Notes: generated by a model from the sequence alone, not told the origin. 11,523 nt of DNA from Gammaproteobacteria bacterium (GCA_030597275.1 JAUVSB010000025.1:1-11523); one strand, 5' to 3'. Shown: positions 1 through 7,598, counted from the stretch's first letter. Made by a program: numbers and translations.

Positions 1-360
1 GCATCCAGTGGCAGCTGTGGAACAACTTTGTTGGCACCTTTGTTTGGCAGCAAGAAGAGATTGCTCGTAGCAGAAAACACCATCAATGCCAGACCGGGTG
101 ATGAGATCATCATTGGCTTGAATAGAATGGCGCTTGTTTTTGCTTCATTGATGGTTTATTTACTCCCATTACTTGTACTCATTTTGGCCGCGGTAGCCGG
201 CGATGCTCTTGCGCGAGCATCTGGGCTTGAAGATGGTGAATTAATCGCCATATTATCTGGACTTGGAGGTGCATGGTTAACATTCATATTTGTCAGTCGA
301 GTAATCAGGTCTGCTTTATTTTCTGCATTCTTCGAGCCGATCTTAATCGAAAGGCGATAG
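1..360 (+). CDS. rseC: SoxR-reducing system / sigma-E regulator protein RseC (5'-truncated by window)
   Basis: RseC/MucC is an inner-membrane protein of the rpoE–rseABC cluster that modulates the sigma-E envelope-stress response; homologues also belong to the Rsx/Rse system that reduces SoxR. The frame is open from base 1, so the N-terminus is missing; 119 residues are visible. They start in the family's cysteine-rich cytoplasmic region (the SGSCGTTLLAPLF stretch, one Cys visible). Two membrane segments follow at visible residues about 43–68 and 80–101, separated by a short acidic loop, and the protein ends FEPILIERR. Two helices after a Cys-rich head is the normal RseC layout. The gene directly precedes mucD in the same direction, as in many gammaproteobacteria. 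An internal TTG at 28 is not a credible start because the conserved region begins upstream of it. Confidence 0.85.
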   Translation, partial: ASSGSCGTTLLAPLFGSKKRLLVAENTINARPGDEIIIGLNRMALVFASLMVYLLPLLVLILAAVAGDALARASGLEDGELIAILSGLGGAWLTFIFVSRVIRSALFSAFFEPILIERR

Positions 361-426
361 CGTTTCAGCATACTCCATTAATAGAGGTGCCCTTTTATTC
401 CATTTTGTAGTTCCGAGGTCTCATCC

Positions 427-1842
427 ATGAAAAAGTTATTATTGTTGCCGGTATTCTTTGTCTCTTTATTCTTCCTTGTATCTACAACTCATGCCTCCTC
501 ATTGCCAGATTTTGTGGGCCTGGTCGAAGAGCAAGGTAAGGCAGTTGTAAATATCAGTACAAAACAAAAAACAAAGAAAATGCAGATCGGGCATGGTGAA
601 CTGCAAATGCCTGAAATTCCGGAAGACAGCCCTTTCCATGATTTCTTTGAAAAGTTTTTTGGCCAGATGCCGGAGTCGAATGGACAGCAGCCCAGTGTCA
701 GATCCCTGGGTTCAGGTTTTATCATTTCTGCCGATGGGTATGTACTGACTTCTGCACATGTTGTGGATAATGCTGATGAAATCATAGTTCGGATGACGGA
801 CCGTCGTGAAATGGTAGCAAAGGTGATTGGTACCGATAAACGAAGTGATGTTGCACTGTTAAAAGTCGATGCAAAAGGTCTTCCATACCTTAAATTCGGG
901 AAACCTGATGAACTGAAAGTTGGTGAGTGGGTGCTGGCAATCGGCTCTCCCTTCGGCTTTGAGAATACCGCTACGGCAGGAATTGTTTCAGCCAAGGGTC
1001 GAAGTCTGCCGAACGAAAATTACATCCCTTTTATCCAATCTGATGTGGCAATAAATCCAGGCAATTCGGGTGGCCCGTTGTTTAATATGAAAGGTGAAGT
1101 TGTTGGCATCAATGCACAAATTTATAGCCGTTCAGGAGGCTACATGGGGCTGGCATTCTCCGTACCAATAGATCTGGCGATGCAGGTGGCAGATCAATTG
1201 CGTTCCGGTGGCAAGGTTAAACGCGGCTGGTTGGGCGTCACTATTCAGGACGTCAATCGTGAACTTGCCGAAGCCCTTGATATGGACAAACCATTTGGTG
1301 CATTGGTCTCGTCTGTAATGCCTGACAGTCCTGCTTCAAAATCAGACTTGCAGGTGCAGGATGTGATTATTGAATATAACGGTAAACCTGTCAGGCATTC
1401 ATCGGATCTGCCATTTTTTGTTGGACGTACCAGGGTGGGAACTGTAGCAAGTATAAAAGTCATGCGTGGTGGAAAAAGTCGAATGGTGAATGTCACTATC
1501 GGCCAGCTTCCGGAATCAGATGTTGCCAGCCTTGAAGACGACCAGGACACTGCTGAGAAGAATAAAGCTGGATTGTTAGGCATGAATGTCCGCAATCTGA
1601 CCAATGAGGAAAAGAAACAGCTTGAACTTGATTATGGTGTGCTTGTGATAGCGGTAGCGGCAGATTCTGCGGCAGCGAAAGCGGGTCTCAGAAAAGGTGA
1701 TGTTATACTTCTGATGAATAAGCACAAGCTACATGACGTTAAAGGATATAAGAAAGCTGTGAGTGCTTTGAAGAAAGGGAAGTCGGCTGCTGTGCTGGTC
1801 AAACGGGGCAAGGGCTCTCAATTTCTGGTTCTTAAGCCATAG
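427..1842 (+). CDS. mucD: Periplasmic serine endoprotease, DegP/MucD-like (HtrA family)
   Basis: HtrA-family protease and chaperone that degrades or refolds misfolded envelope proteins, acting in the periplasm. The 471-residue product has a Sec signal peptide (residues 1–23, cleavage expected after THA). A trypsin-like domain follows at about 35–255, with catalytic His111 (SAHVVD), Asp141 (RSDVALLKV) and Ser214 (NPGNSGGPLF). Two PDZ domains follow, about 262–357 and 382–468, the second carrying the GLRKGDVILL substrate-binding type motif. Two PDZ domains and this length fit DegP/DegQ/MucD rather than single-PDZ DegS. The start is supported by GAGG at 415–418, 8 bases upstream. Its place right after rseC is the MucD position in the sigma-E cluster, so sigma-E control is likely but not visible here. 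I use mucD by synteny; degP would be an equally valid name. Confidence 0.93.
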   Translation: MKKLLLLPVFFVSLFFLVSTTHASSLPDFVGLVEEQGKAVVNISTKQKTKKMQIGHGELQMPEIPEDSPFHDFFEKFFGQMPESNGQQPSVRSLGSGFIISADGYVLTSAHVVDNADEIIVRMTDRREMVAKVIGTDKRSDVALLKVDAKGLPYLKFGKPDELKVGEWVLAIGSPFGFENTATAGIVSAKGRSLPNENYIPFIQSDVAINPGNSGGPLFNMKGEVVGINAQIYSRSGGYMGLAFSVPIDLAMQVADQLRSGGKVKRGWLGVTIQDVNRELAEALDMDKPFGALVSSVMPDSPASKSDLQVQDVIIEYNGKPVRHSSDLPFFVGRTRVGTVASIKVMRGGKSRMVNVTIGQLPESDVASLEDDQDTAEKNKAGLLGMNVRNLTNEEKKQLELDYGVLVIAVAADSAAAKAGLRKGDVILLMNKHKLHDVKGYKKAVSALKKGKSAAVLVKRGKGSQFLVLKP

Positions 1843-1850
1843 ATATAAAA

Positions 1851-1870
1851 AGGAAAGGAATCACTTTCCT
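1851..1870 (+). terminator. Weak hairpin after mucD
   Basis: A perfect 7-bp inverted repeat (AGGAAAG / CTTTCCT) with a 6-base loop lies 8 bases after the mucD stop. No run of T follows, so it is not a convincing intrinsic terminator. It may be a 3' stabilising or partial attenuating structure before lepA. Confidence 0.25.
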
Positions 1871-1889
1871 CTCAGTGTCTTCAATAGCG

Positions 1890-1895
1890 TATAAT
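1890..1895 (+). promoter_or_regulatory. Candidate -10 box for lepA
   Basis: A perfect TATAAT sits 20 bases before the first in-frame ATG of lepA and 35 bases before the GTG favoured here. There is no good TTGACA-like hexamer at 16–18 bp upstream, so this is a -10 element only. If used, transcription would start near 1902, leaving almost no leader for the ATG at 1910 but about 23 bases for the GTG at 1925. This is an inference from sequence alone. Confidence 0.3.
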
Positions 1896-1924
1896 CGCCA
1901 TTTTTATTAATGGGGACCTGCCGC

Positions 1925-3733
1925 GTGTCAGAGTCTGCGACAGACCACATCAGAAATTTCTCGATTATTGCTCATATCGATCACGGTAAATCTACCCTGG
2001 CTGATCGTTTCATTCAGCTATGCGGCGGTTTGACCGAACGTGAGATGAATGAGCAGGTGCTTGATTCTATGGATATCGAGCGTGAGCGAGGTATTACCAT
2101 CAAGGCACAAAGTGTTCGTCTTGAATACCTGGCTGATGATGGTCAGACATACCAGTTAAATCTCATCGACACTCCCGGCCACGTAGACTTCTCTTATGAA
2201 GTTTCTCGCTCGCTCACGGCTTGCGAAGGGGCCCTGCTGATTGTTGATGCCGCCCAGGGTGTTGAGGCACAGACGGTCGCCAATTGTTACACCGCTGTTG
2301 ATATCGGGCTTGAAGTGCTGCCTGTTCTGAATAAGATTGATCTTCCTGCTGCTGAACCAGAGCGGGTTCGCGCCGAGATAGAGGACGTCATCGGTATCGA
2401 TGCCTCAGAAGCAGTCGAAACCAGTGCTAAAAGTGGACTTGGCGTAAAGGAAGTTCTGGAAGCCATTGTCAAGAAACTTCCACCTCCTGCCGACCATTCC
2501 GACGCCACGCTAAAAGCCCTGATAATTGACTCCTGGTTTGATAACTACCTGGGGACGGTATCTCTTATCAGAATCGTCGAAGGTGAACTTAAGAAAAAAG
2601 ATCGGATTCGGCTAATGGCCACAGGCAGTGAATATATTGTCGACAATGTTGGCGTTTTTACACCTAAACGTACAGAAACAGGTATTTTACGATGTGGTGA
2701 AGTTGGCTTCATGGTTGCAGGAATCAAAGATATACGCAGTGCACGTGTGGGTGATACGGTAACATTGCGTGACCGACCGACAGATGAACCCCTGAAAGGA
2801 TTCAAGGAGTCACAGCCGCGTGTATTCTCAGGTCTGTATCCGGTCAATTCGGGTGATTACCATGGTTTTCGTGATGCCCTTGAAAAATTAAGCCTGAATG
2901 ATGCTTCACTCTATTTTGAACCGGAAAACTCCGATGCCCTGGGTCATGGTTACCGCTGTGGTTTCCTCGGCATGCTTCATATGGAGATTATTCAGGAGCG
3001 CCTGGAAAGAGAGTATGATCTTGATCTGATTACTACCGCCCCAACTGTCATTTATGAAGTGCTGACAAAAAAGGGGGATGTGTTGCGTGTTGATAATCCA
3101 GCACGCCTGCCTGATATTTCACTGATTGAGGAAATCAGGGAGCCGATCATCGTTGCTCATTTATTAATGCCGCAGGAATATGTCGGCAGCGTGATGCAGC
3201 TTTGTAATGATAAGCGTGGTGTGCAGAAGGATATGCAATATCTTGGACGGCAGGTCATGCTGACTTATGAATTGCCCATGAGTGAAGTCGTACTGGATTT
3301 CTTTGACAGGCTAAAGTCGGTCAGTCGGGGCTATGCCTCGATGGATTATGAATTTCTGGAATTCAGAGCCGCCGATGTGGTCAGAGTCGATGTATTAATT
3401 AATGGTGAGCGTGTAGGCCCACTTTCTGTCATCGTACACAAAAGCAACGCCCCGTATAAAGGGCGTGGTCTGATTAAGGCGATGCGTGAGATTATCCCCA
3501 GGCAGATGTTCGATATAGCCATACAAGCTGCAATTGGCGGTAAGATAATTGCTAGAGAAACAGTTAAGGCACTGCGAAAGAATGTAACAGCAAAATGTTA
3601 TGGCGGTGACATTACACGCAAACGCAAGTTACTGGAAAAACAGAAAGCAGGTAAAAAACGCATGAAGCAGATAGGCTCAGTGGAAATTCCACAGGAAGCC
3701 TTTCTTGCTGTGTTAAAGGTCTCGGAGGATTAG
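1925..3733 (+). CDS. lepA: Elongation factor 4 (LepA), ribosome-associated GTPase
   Basis: EF4 is a translational GTPase related to EF-G that acts on the ribosome in translation initiation or ribosome biogenesis and rescue. From the GTG start the product is 602 residues, the usual LepA length. G-domain motifs are all present: AHIDHGKS (16–23), RGITIK (55–60), DTPGH (82–86) and NKID (136–139). Domain II, the III/V EF-G-like domains and the LepA-specific C-terminal domain rich in Arg/Lys (KALRKNVTAKCYGGDITRKR) follow. An ATG at 1910 would add five residues (MGTCR), but it lacks a Shine-Dalgarno and sits only about 8 bases from the likely transcription start. The GTG has a purine stretch (GGGGA) about 10 bases upstream and gives the typical short lead before HIRNFSIIAHID. 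The TAG stop is shared with the left end of the inserted repeat element. Confidence 0.95.
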   Translation: MSESATDHIRNFSIIAHIDHGKSTLADRFIQLCGGLTEREMNEQVLDSMDIERERGITIKAQSVRLEYLADDGQTYQLNLIDTPGHVDFSYEVSRSLTACEGALLIVDAAQGVEAQTVANCYTAVDIGLEVLPVLNKIDLPAAEPERVRAEIEDVIGIDASEAVETSAKSGLGVKEVLEAIVKKLPPPADHSDATLKALIIDSWFDNYLGTVSLIRIVEGELKKKDRIRLMATGSEYIVDNVGVFTPKRTETGILRCGEVGFMVAGIKDIRSARVGDTVTLRDRPTDEPLKGFKESQPRVFSGLYPVNSGDYHGFRDALEKLSLNDASLYFEPENSDALGHGYRCGFLGMLHMEIIQERLEREYDLDLITTAPTVIYEVLTKKGDVLRVDNPARLPDISLIEEIREPIIVAHLLMPQEYVGSVMQLCNDKRGVQKDMQYLGRQVMLTYELPMSEVVLDFFDRLKSVSRGYASMDYEFLEFRAADVVRVDVLINGERVGPLSVIVHKSNAPYKGRGLIKAMREIIPRQMFDIAIQAAIGGKIIARETVKALRKNVTAKCYGGDITRKRKLLEKQKAGKKRMKQIGSVEIPQEAFLAVLKVSED

Positions 3734-3757
3734 TGCTCCCTCAAGGAAGTATCGATG
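3731..3757 (+). repeat. Left terminal inverted repeat of the MITE-like element
   Basis: 27 bases matching the reverse complement of 3971–3997 at 25 positions. Its first three bases TAG are the stop codon of lepA. Confidence 0.85.
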
Positions 3758-3970
3758 GGTGCAGCGTTCCTGTGGTGTTTTGCAGCAAGACGCAGTGTGC
3801 GGGCAATGGCTATGTCCTTGTCAAGCACTGCAACGCCGTTGCGGGACACCACAGGAGCGCCCGAAGGGTTGGTTTGTCAGCCCCATGGCCGCGTTCCGCC
3901 TCTTGCAAAGGACTATGGCCATTCGCTTCGAGGCGGGTCTTGCCCTGAACACTGACAGACCAACTGAACT

Positions 3971-3997
3971 CATCAATACTACCTTGAGGGAGCACTA
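3971..3997 (-). repeat. Right terminal inverted repeat of the MITE-like element
   Basis: Inverted partner of 3731–3757. Read on the plus strand it contains GAGGGAG at 3986–3992, which lies 8 bases before the lepB ATG at 4001 and is the only Shine-Dalgarno-like sequence there. Confidence 0.85.
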
Positions 3998-4000
3998 AAT

Positions 4001-4804
4001 ATGGATTTTTCGTTAATACTCTTTATCGCACTTCTGGTCACTGGTGCTATCTGGCTACTCGATGGGGCTTTCTTTGCCGGTAAAAGGGCGGTCAAGGTTC
4101 AAGAAGCTGGAAAATCACCCAGAGACCCTTTACTTGTCGAATATGCCAAGGCCTTTTTTCCTGTCATTCTGATTGTGTTTGTTTTGCGTTCATTTATTGC
4201 TGAACCGTTTAGAATTCCATCAGGATCTATGCTCCCTACATTGAATGTTGGTGACTTTATCCTGGTGAATAAATTTAGCTATGGTGTCAGGTTGCCGGTG
4301 ATAAACCAGAAAGTGGTCTCTGTGTCGGACCCGAAACGAGGGGATATCATGGTTTTTCGTTTCCCGCATGATCCTAAAATGCATTTTGTTAAAAGGGTAG
4401 TTGGTCTACCTGGCGATAAAATTGAATATAAATCTGAAAAGCTATATGTTAATGGCAAAGTAATGACACAGGTGGCTGACGGGAAATATGACTTTAAAAA
4501 TGGGGTCAGCCGAAATCTCTCGCTGAATAAGTTTATTGAAGACCTGGATAATGTTAAGCACGATATATTATTAGACCCACGTCGAGCCGCTAACAATACA
4601 ATGAAATTTGAGGTGCCTGCAGGCAAGTATTTTGTCATGGGAGATAACCGCAACTATAGTAACGACAGTCGCTACTGGGGTTTCGTGCCTGACAGCAATG
4701 TTGTTGGCAAGGCTTTTTTTATCTGGTTTTCCTGGGACTGGTCCAATGGCGGTGGCGTTAACTGGAGCCGAATTGGTACTATGCTAAATGCACAAAATAA
4801 ATAA
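4001..4804 (+). CDS. lepB: Signal peptidase I
   Basis: Membrane serine protease that removes Sec and Tat signal peptides on the periplasmic face. The 267-residue product has two N-terminal membrane segments (about 4–22 and 51–68) flanking a short cytoplasmic loop. The catalytic serine is Ser76 in PSGSMLPT and the general base is Lys131 in HFVKRVVGLPGD; the conserved late motif GDNRNYSNDSRYWG is at 214–227. It is shorter than the 324-residue E. coli enzyme but typical for other gammaproteobacteria. It follows lepA, the classical lep pairing, but here the two genes are separated by a 267-bp inserted element instead of being tightly spaced. Its ribosome-binding site lies inside that element. Confidence 0.97.
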   Translation: MDFSLILFIALLVTGAIWLLDGAFFAGKRAVKVQEAGKSPRDPLLVEYAKAFFPVILIVFVLRSFIAEPFRIPSGSMLPTLNVGDFILVNKFSYGVRLPVINQKVVSVSDPKRGDIMVFRFPHDPKMHFVKRVVGLPGDKIEYKSEKLYVNGKVMTQVADGKYDFKNGVSRNLSLNKFIEDLDNVKHDILLDPRRAANNTMKFEVPAGKYFVMGDNRNYSNDSRYWGFVPDSNVVGKAFFIWFSWDWSNGGGVNWSRIGTMLNAQNK

Positions 4805-4836
4805 TGACTAATTTTGATTTGATATAGGAGGTTTAT

Positions 4837-5226
4837 ATGGACAACTTCAACCGAGCAAGTAAACAAACAGGTGCCTCAATGTGGGGCCTTATCGGTGGAG
4901 CCGCCCTGATAGTTCTTTTTGCCCTGATTACAATGAAGCTGGTACCAGCATATCTTGAAAATAATAAGATCGTGAATAGCTTGGAAAGAATGGCAGAACA
5001 ACCTGGTGTAGCTACATGGTCACGAAATCAGATAATACAAAGAGTTAGTGATACTCTTTATATCGATATGGCGGCTGATATGCTGGATCTTCATCAAGCT
5101 TTATCGATTACAAAGACGAAGAATACCAGGGTGATAAGCATCGATTACGAAAGGGTTGTACCGATGGCATACAACATCAGCGCCTTACTGGATTTCGAGA
5201 ATAGTGTCGAAATTCCTCTTCAATAA
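4837..5226 (+). CDS. DUF4845 small membrane protein between lepB and rnc
   Basis: 129-residue protein of unknown function. It has a short polar N-terminus, one membrane segment at about residues 15–37 (MWGLIGGAALIVLFAL), then a soluble, probably periplasmic, domain of about 90 residues rich in charged positions. The start is well supported by a perfect AGGAGG at 4826–4831, 5 bases from the ATG. Position between lepB and rnc, with size and one helix, matches the DUF4845 family of gammaproteobacteria. The context hints at a membrane or secretion link, but no function is established. Its 3' end overlaps the likely start of rnc. Confidence 0.85.
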   Translation: MDNFNRASKQTGASMWGLIGGAALIVLFALITMKLVPAYLENNKIVNSLERMAEQPGVATWSRNQIIQRVSDTLYIDMAADMLDLHQALSITKTKNTRVISIDYERVVPMAYNISALLDFENSVEIPLQ

Positions 5227-5899
5227 TGGAAGCCTGGCTAGATTAAAGCGTGCACTTGTCTATGATTTCAGTGCTCAGCCGGAGCTATTAATACGTGCCC
5301 TGACCCATCGAAGTTATGGCTCGGACAACTATGAAAGACTTGAGTTTCTTGGGGATAGTTTGCTTGGTTTCATAATAGCTGATGCTATTTATGAGAAATT
5401 CCCAAATGCAGATGAAGGCAAATTGACCAGGTTGCGAGCCAGCCTCGTTAGACAGGAGACCCTGGCAGAGCTCGGTAGAGAACTTGATCTCGGCTCTTAT
5501 CTTATTCTCGGCCCTGGTGCCCTCAAAAGTGGCGACCAGGCACGAGACTCAATTCTTTCAGATGTTATTGAGGCGATAATTGGCGCTATCTATCTTGATG
5601 GCGGGATGAAGCCATGCAGGCAATTTGTCAATCGTATATTTACCCGCCGCCTTGCTTTGTGTGAACCGGATAATATTTATAAGGACCCAAAGACACGGCT
5701 GCAGGAACTATTACAAGAAAGGTCTCAGGAGCTCCCCGTGTACTCTATTCTCGATGTCAGTGGACCTCCCCACAAGCAGTCATTTAAGGTGCAATGTCAG
5801 ATAGTTGATGGCGGCCAGGTCTTTATTGGGCAGGGATCAAGCCGCCGCAGAGCTGAGCAGGATTCTGCAGAAAAGGCTTTACTGACATTAGCTGGATGA
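5204..5899 (+). CDS. rnc: Ribonuclease III
   Basis: Double-strand-specific endoribonuclease that processes the 30S rRNA precursor and some mRNAs in the cytoplasm. With the GTG at 5204 it has 231 residues, the usual length. The signature ERLEFLGDS lies at about 44–52, and further acidic active-site residues are Asp120 and Glu123 in SDVIEAIIGAIYLDGG. The C-terminal double-stranded-RNA-binding domain spans about 159–230, ending RRRAEQDSAEKALLTL. The start is uncertain. The frame is open back to a TTG at 5156, no in-frame ATG lies near LARLKRALVYDF where homologues begin, and the ATG at 5226 is in another frame. The GTG puts the protein 23 bases into the end of the DUF4845 gene, implying translational coupling; a weak GAGA precedes it. 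Confidence 0.94.
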   Translation: MSKFLFNNGSLARLKRALVYDFSAQPELLIRALTHRSYGSDNYERLEFLGDSLLGFIIADAIYEKFPNADEGKLTRLRASLVRQETLAELGRELDLGSYLILGPGALKSGDQARDSILSDVIEAIIGAIYLDGGMKPCRQFVNRIFTRRLALCEPDNIYKDPKTRLQELLQERSQELPVYSILDVSGPPHKQSFKVQCQIVDGGQVFIGQGSSRRRAEQDSAEKALLTLAG

Positions 5900-5906
5900 G
5901 CACATC

Positions 5907-6806
5907 ATGACAAAAACTTTTCGCGCAGGTTTTATCGCCATACTGGGTCGTCCAAATGTAGGTAAATCTACTCTGTTAAATAGAATTATTGGTAAGAAAA
6001 TCAGTATTACCTCATCGAAACCGCAAACGACACGACATCGTTTGCTGGGCATACGAACAACAGACGATTGCCAGATGATTTTTGTTGATACACCCGGCGT
6101 ACACCTCGGCAGTAAACGTTATATCAACAAGGTTTTAAATAAGACCGCAGCCAATGCCCTCGCTGGCGTTGACGTGACCTTGTTGATGATTACCTCTGAA
6201 GGCTGGAAAGAAGAGGATCAAAATGCTTTGAAGCTGGCTAAGCAGGAAAAAAATATCTTGATATTGCTAATCAACAAAGTTGATAAGTTGAAAGATAAAA
6301 ACCAGCTGCTGCCATTGATAGAATCATCTTCGAAAATGCATGATTTCAAAGCTATTATCCCCCTGTCTGCCAGCAATGGCGATAATGTCGATGCCCTGTT
6401 AAATACCCTGCCAGAATTTCTCCCTGATAGCCCATTGTTGTTTCCTGAAGATCAATTGACCGACAAAGGTGCACGTTTTATTGTTTCAGAAACAATAAGA
6501 GAGAAGCTTTTTCGTCAACTTCACAACGAAATCCCTTATGCGCTTGCTGTAGAAATCCAGCAGTTTGAGGTGACTGATACACTGTTACGGGCAGACGTAA
6601 TTATCTGGGTAGAGAAAGAAAGTCAGAAGGGTATTACTATTGGTAAAAAAGGTGAAAAATTACGCTCTGTAGGCACTTCAGCAAGAGAGGAACTGGAATC
6701 TTATTTTGAACGGAAAGTTTTTCTACAATTATGGGTGAAGGTAAGAGAAAACTGGTCAGATGATGTGACTATGCTTCGTTCGATTGGCTATATAGAGGAA
6801 GAATGA
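5907..6806 (+). CDS. era: GTPase Era
   Basis: Essential Ras-like GTPase that binds the 3' end of 16S rRNA through a KH domain and helps 30S subunit assembly, at the membrane and in the cytoplasm. The 299 residues are the normal length. G motifs are G1 GRPNVGKS (14–21), the effector region SSKPQTTRHR (36–45), G3 DTPG (61–64), G4 NKVD (123–126) and G5 SAS (154–156). The C-terminal KH domain carries the GxxG loop in TIGKKGEKLRSVG. It begins 7 bases after rnc, the classical rnc–era pair, and its stop overlaps the recO start by 4 bases (ATGA). Confidence 0.97.
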   Translation: MTKTFRAGFIAILGRPNVGKSTLLNRIIGKKISITSSKPQTTRHRLLGIRTTDDCQMIFVDTPGVHLGSKRYINKVLNKTAANALAGVDVTLLMITSEGWKEEDQNALKLAKQEKNILILLINKVDKLKDKNQLLPLIESSSKMHDFKAIIPLSASNGDNVDALLNTLPEFLPDSPLLFPEDQLTDKGARFIVSETIREKLFRQLHNEIPYALAVEIQQFEVTDTLLRADVIIWVEKESQKGITIGKKGEKLRSVGTSAREELESYFERKVFLQLWVKVRENWSDDVTMLRSIGYIEEE

Positions 6807-7540
6807 GAGTACAGTCCCAGTCGGCCTTCCTTTTGCATTCAAGGCCGTTTCGTGAAACCAGCCTGATAATCGAAATATTTTCCAGACAATATGGTCGAAT
6901 TGGGTTACTTGCTCGTGGCGTAAGAAACCCGAAGTCCCGCAAACGAGCCCTGGTCATGCCATTTCAGCCACTTTTATTGGGCTGGAGCGGTAAAGGAGAG
7001 TTGCCATTGCTTACAGGTATCGAGGCAACAGGTAGCGCCAGAGAATTGCTTGCTGAGCAACGGTATGTGGCTTTTTATTTGAATGAGTTATTGTTGAAGC
7101 TGTTGCATCGACATGATGCGCATGAAAGCCTGTTCGACTTTTACAGTAATAGTCTGAATGAACTCTACCAGGGTCTGCCGATTCAATATGTCTTACGTAG
7201 ATTTGAAAAAGAACTGCTAAGCCAGACTGGTTATGGACTTATATTGCATCATGAAGCGGAATCATCCAGACCGGTTAGTGCAGAACGTACCTATCAGTAT
7301 CTGCCAGAACAAGGTCCAAGGCCTGTTTCTCAAGTTGCTGCAGATGATTATCACGGAAGAGAGCAGGGTATCTCCATCAGGGGCAAAAGTCTGTTGGATT
7401 TTTACCATGATATTTTTGATGATAAAGAGAGCCTGAAAGAATGTCGCAGACTGGTCCGCTACCTGCTGGACAGGCAATTGTCTGGTAAAGTTTTACATAG
7501 CAGACAGGTATTCCGTCAGGTATTATCGGGCTTGAGCTAA
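6803..7540 (+). CDS. recO: DNA repair protein RecO
   Basis: RecO works with RecR (and RecF) to load RecA on SSB-coated single-stranded DNA in gap repair. The 245-residue product opens with the N-terminal OB-fold typical of the family (AFLLHSRPFRETSLIIEIFSR, then YGRIGLLARGVRNPKS), followed by the helical C-terminal domain. It contains a single cysteine (in KECRRL), so the four-Cys zinc site found in some RecO proteins such as those of Deinococcus or Bacillus is absent, as in E. coli. The ATG overlaps the era stop as ATGA, with GAGGA at 6795–6799 upstream, so translation is probably coupled to era. Confidence 0.93.
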   Translation: MRVQSQSAFLLHSRPFRETSLIIEIFSRQYGRIGLLARGVRNPKSRKRALVMPFQPLLLGWSGKGELPLLTGIEATGSARELLAEQRYVAFYLNELLLKLLHRHDAHESLFDFYSNSLNELYQGLPIQYVLRRFEKELLSQTGYGLILHHEAESSRPVSAERTYQYLPEQGPRPVSQVAADDYHGREQGISIRGKSLLDFYHDIFDDKESLKECRRLVRYLLDRQLSGKVLHSRQVFRQVLSGLS

Positions 7541-7559
7541 AACCCGTCGTAAGTCTCCA

Positions 7560-7594
7560 GACCTAAGACCTAAGAACTAAGACCTAAGAACTAA
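7560..7594 (+). repeat. Five tandem 7-bp repeats (GAMCTAA) before pdxJ
   Basis: Five head-to-tail heptamers: GACCTAA, GACCTAA, GAACTAA, GACCTAA, GAACTAA. The array ends 4 bases before the pdxJ ATG and covers the place where a Shine-Dalgarno would lie. No AGGAG-like sequence is visible there; the best purine stretch is AAGA. Confidence 0.9.
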
Positions 7595-7598
7595 TTTC

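Larger units (their letters stand above)
3731..3997. mobile_element. MITE-like palindromic element between lepA and lepB
   Basis: The 267-bp space between lepA and lepB has 27-bp terminal inverted repeats (3731–3757 and 3971–3997) with only two mismatches, beginning TAGTGCTCCCTCAAGG. Both ends carry TA outside GTGCTCCC, which fits the TA target duplication of IS630/Tc1-mariner-type elements. Inverted similarity continues inward with gaps, for example 3808–3824 against 3902–3924, so most of the element could fold as a long imperfect hairpin. A second internal pair is CCTGTGGTGT (3769–3778) with ACACCACAGG (3846–3855). No transposase is encoded, so if mobile it would depend on one supplied elsewhere. 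The element is GC-richer than its surroundings. It could instead be a REP/BIME-like or other chromosomal palindromic repeat; only copies elsewhere in the genome would settle that. Confidence 0.75.

Noticed and set aside
1851..1870. Strong terminator after mucD
   Set aside because: A 7-bp stem exists but is followed by CTCAGTG and not by T residues. It is kept only as a low-confidence hairpin.
1910..1924. ATG at 1910 as the lepA start
   Set aside because: It lacks a Shine-Dalgarno, would be nearly leaderless from the visible -10 box, and adds the atypical MGTCR. It remains possible, so the GTG at 1925 is a preference and not a certainty.
3733..3998. Several overlapping frames of 61–79 codons on both strands in the lepA–lepB gap, two of them starting with the same residues MLPQGSID
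   Set aside because: The shared start comes from the inverted terminal repeats, each providing a GTG and the same first codons on opposite strands. The frames have no family resemblance and lie wholly inside the palindromic element.
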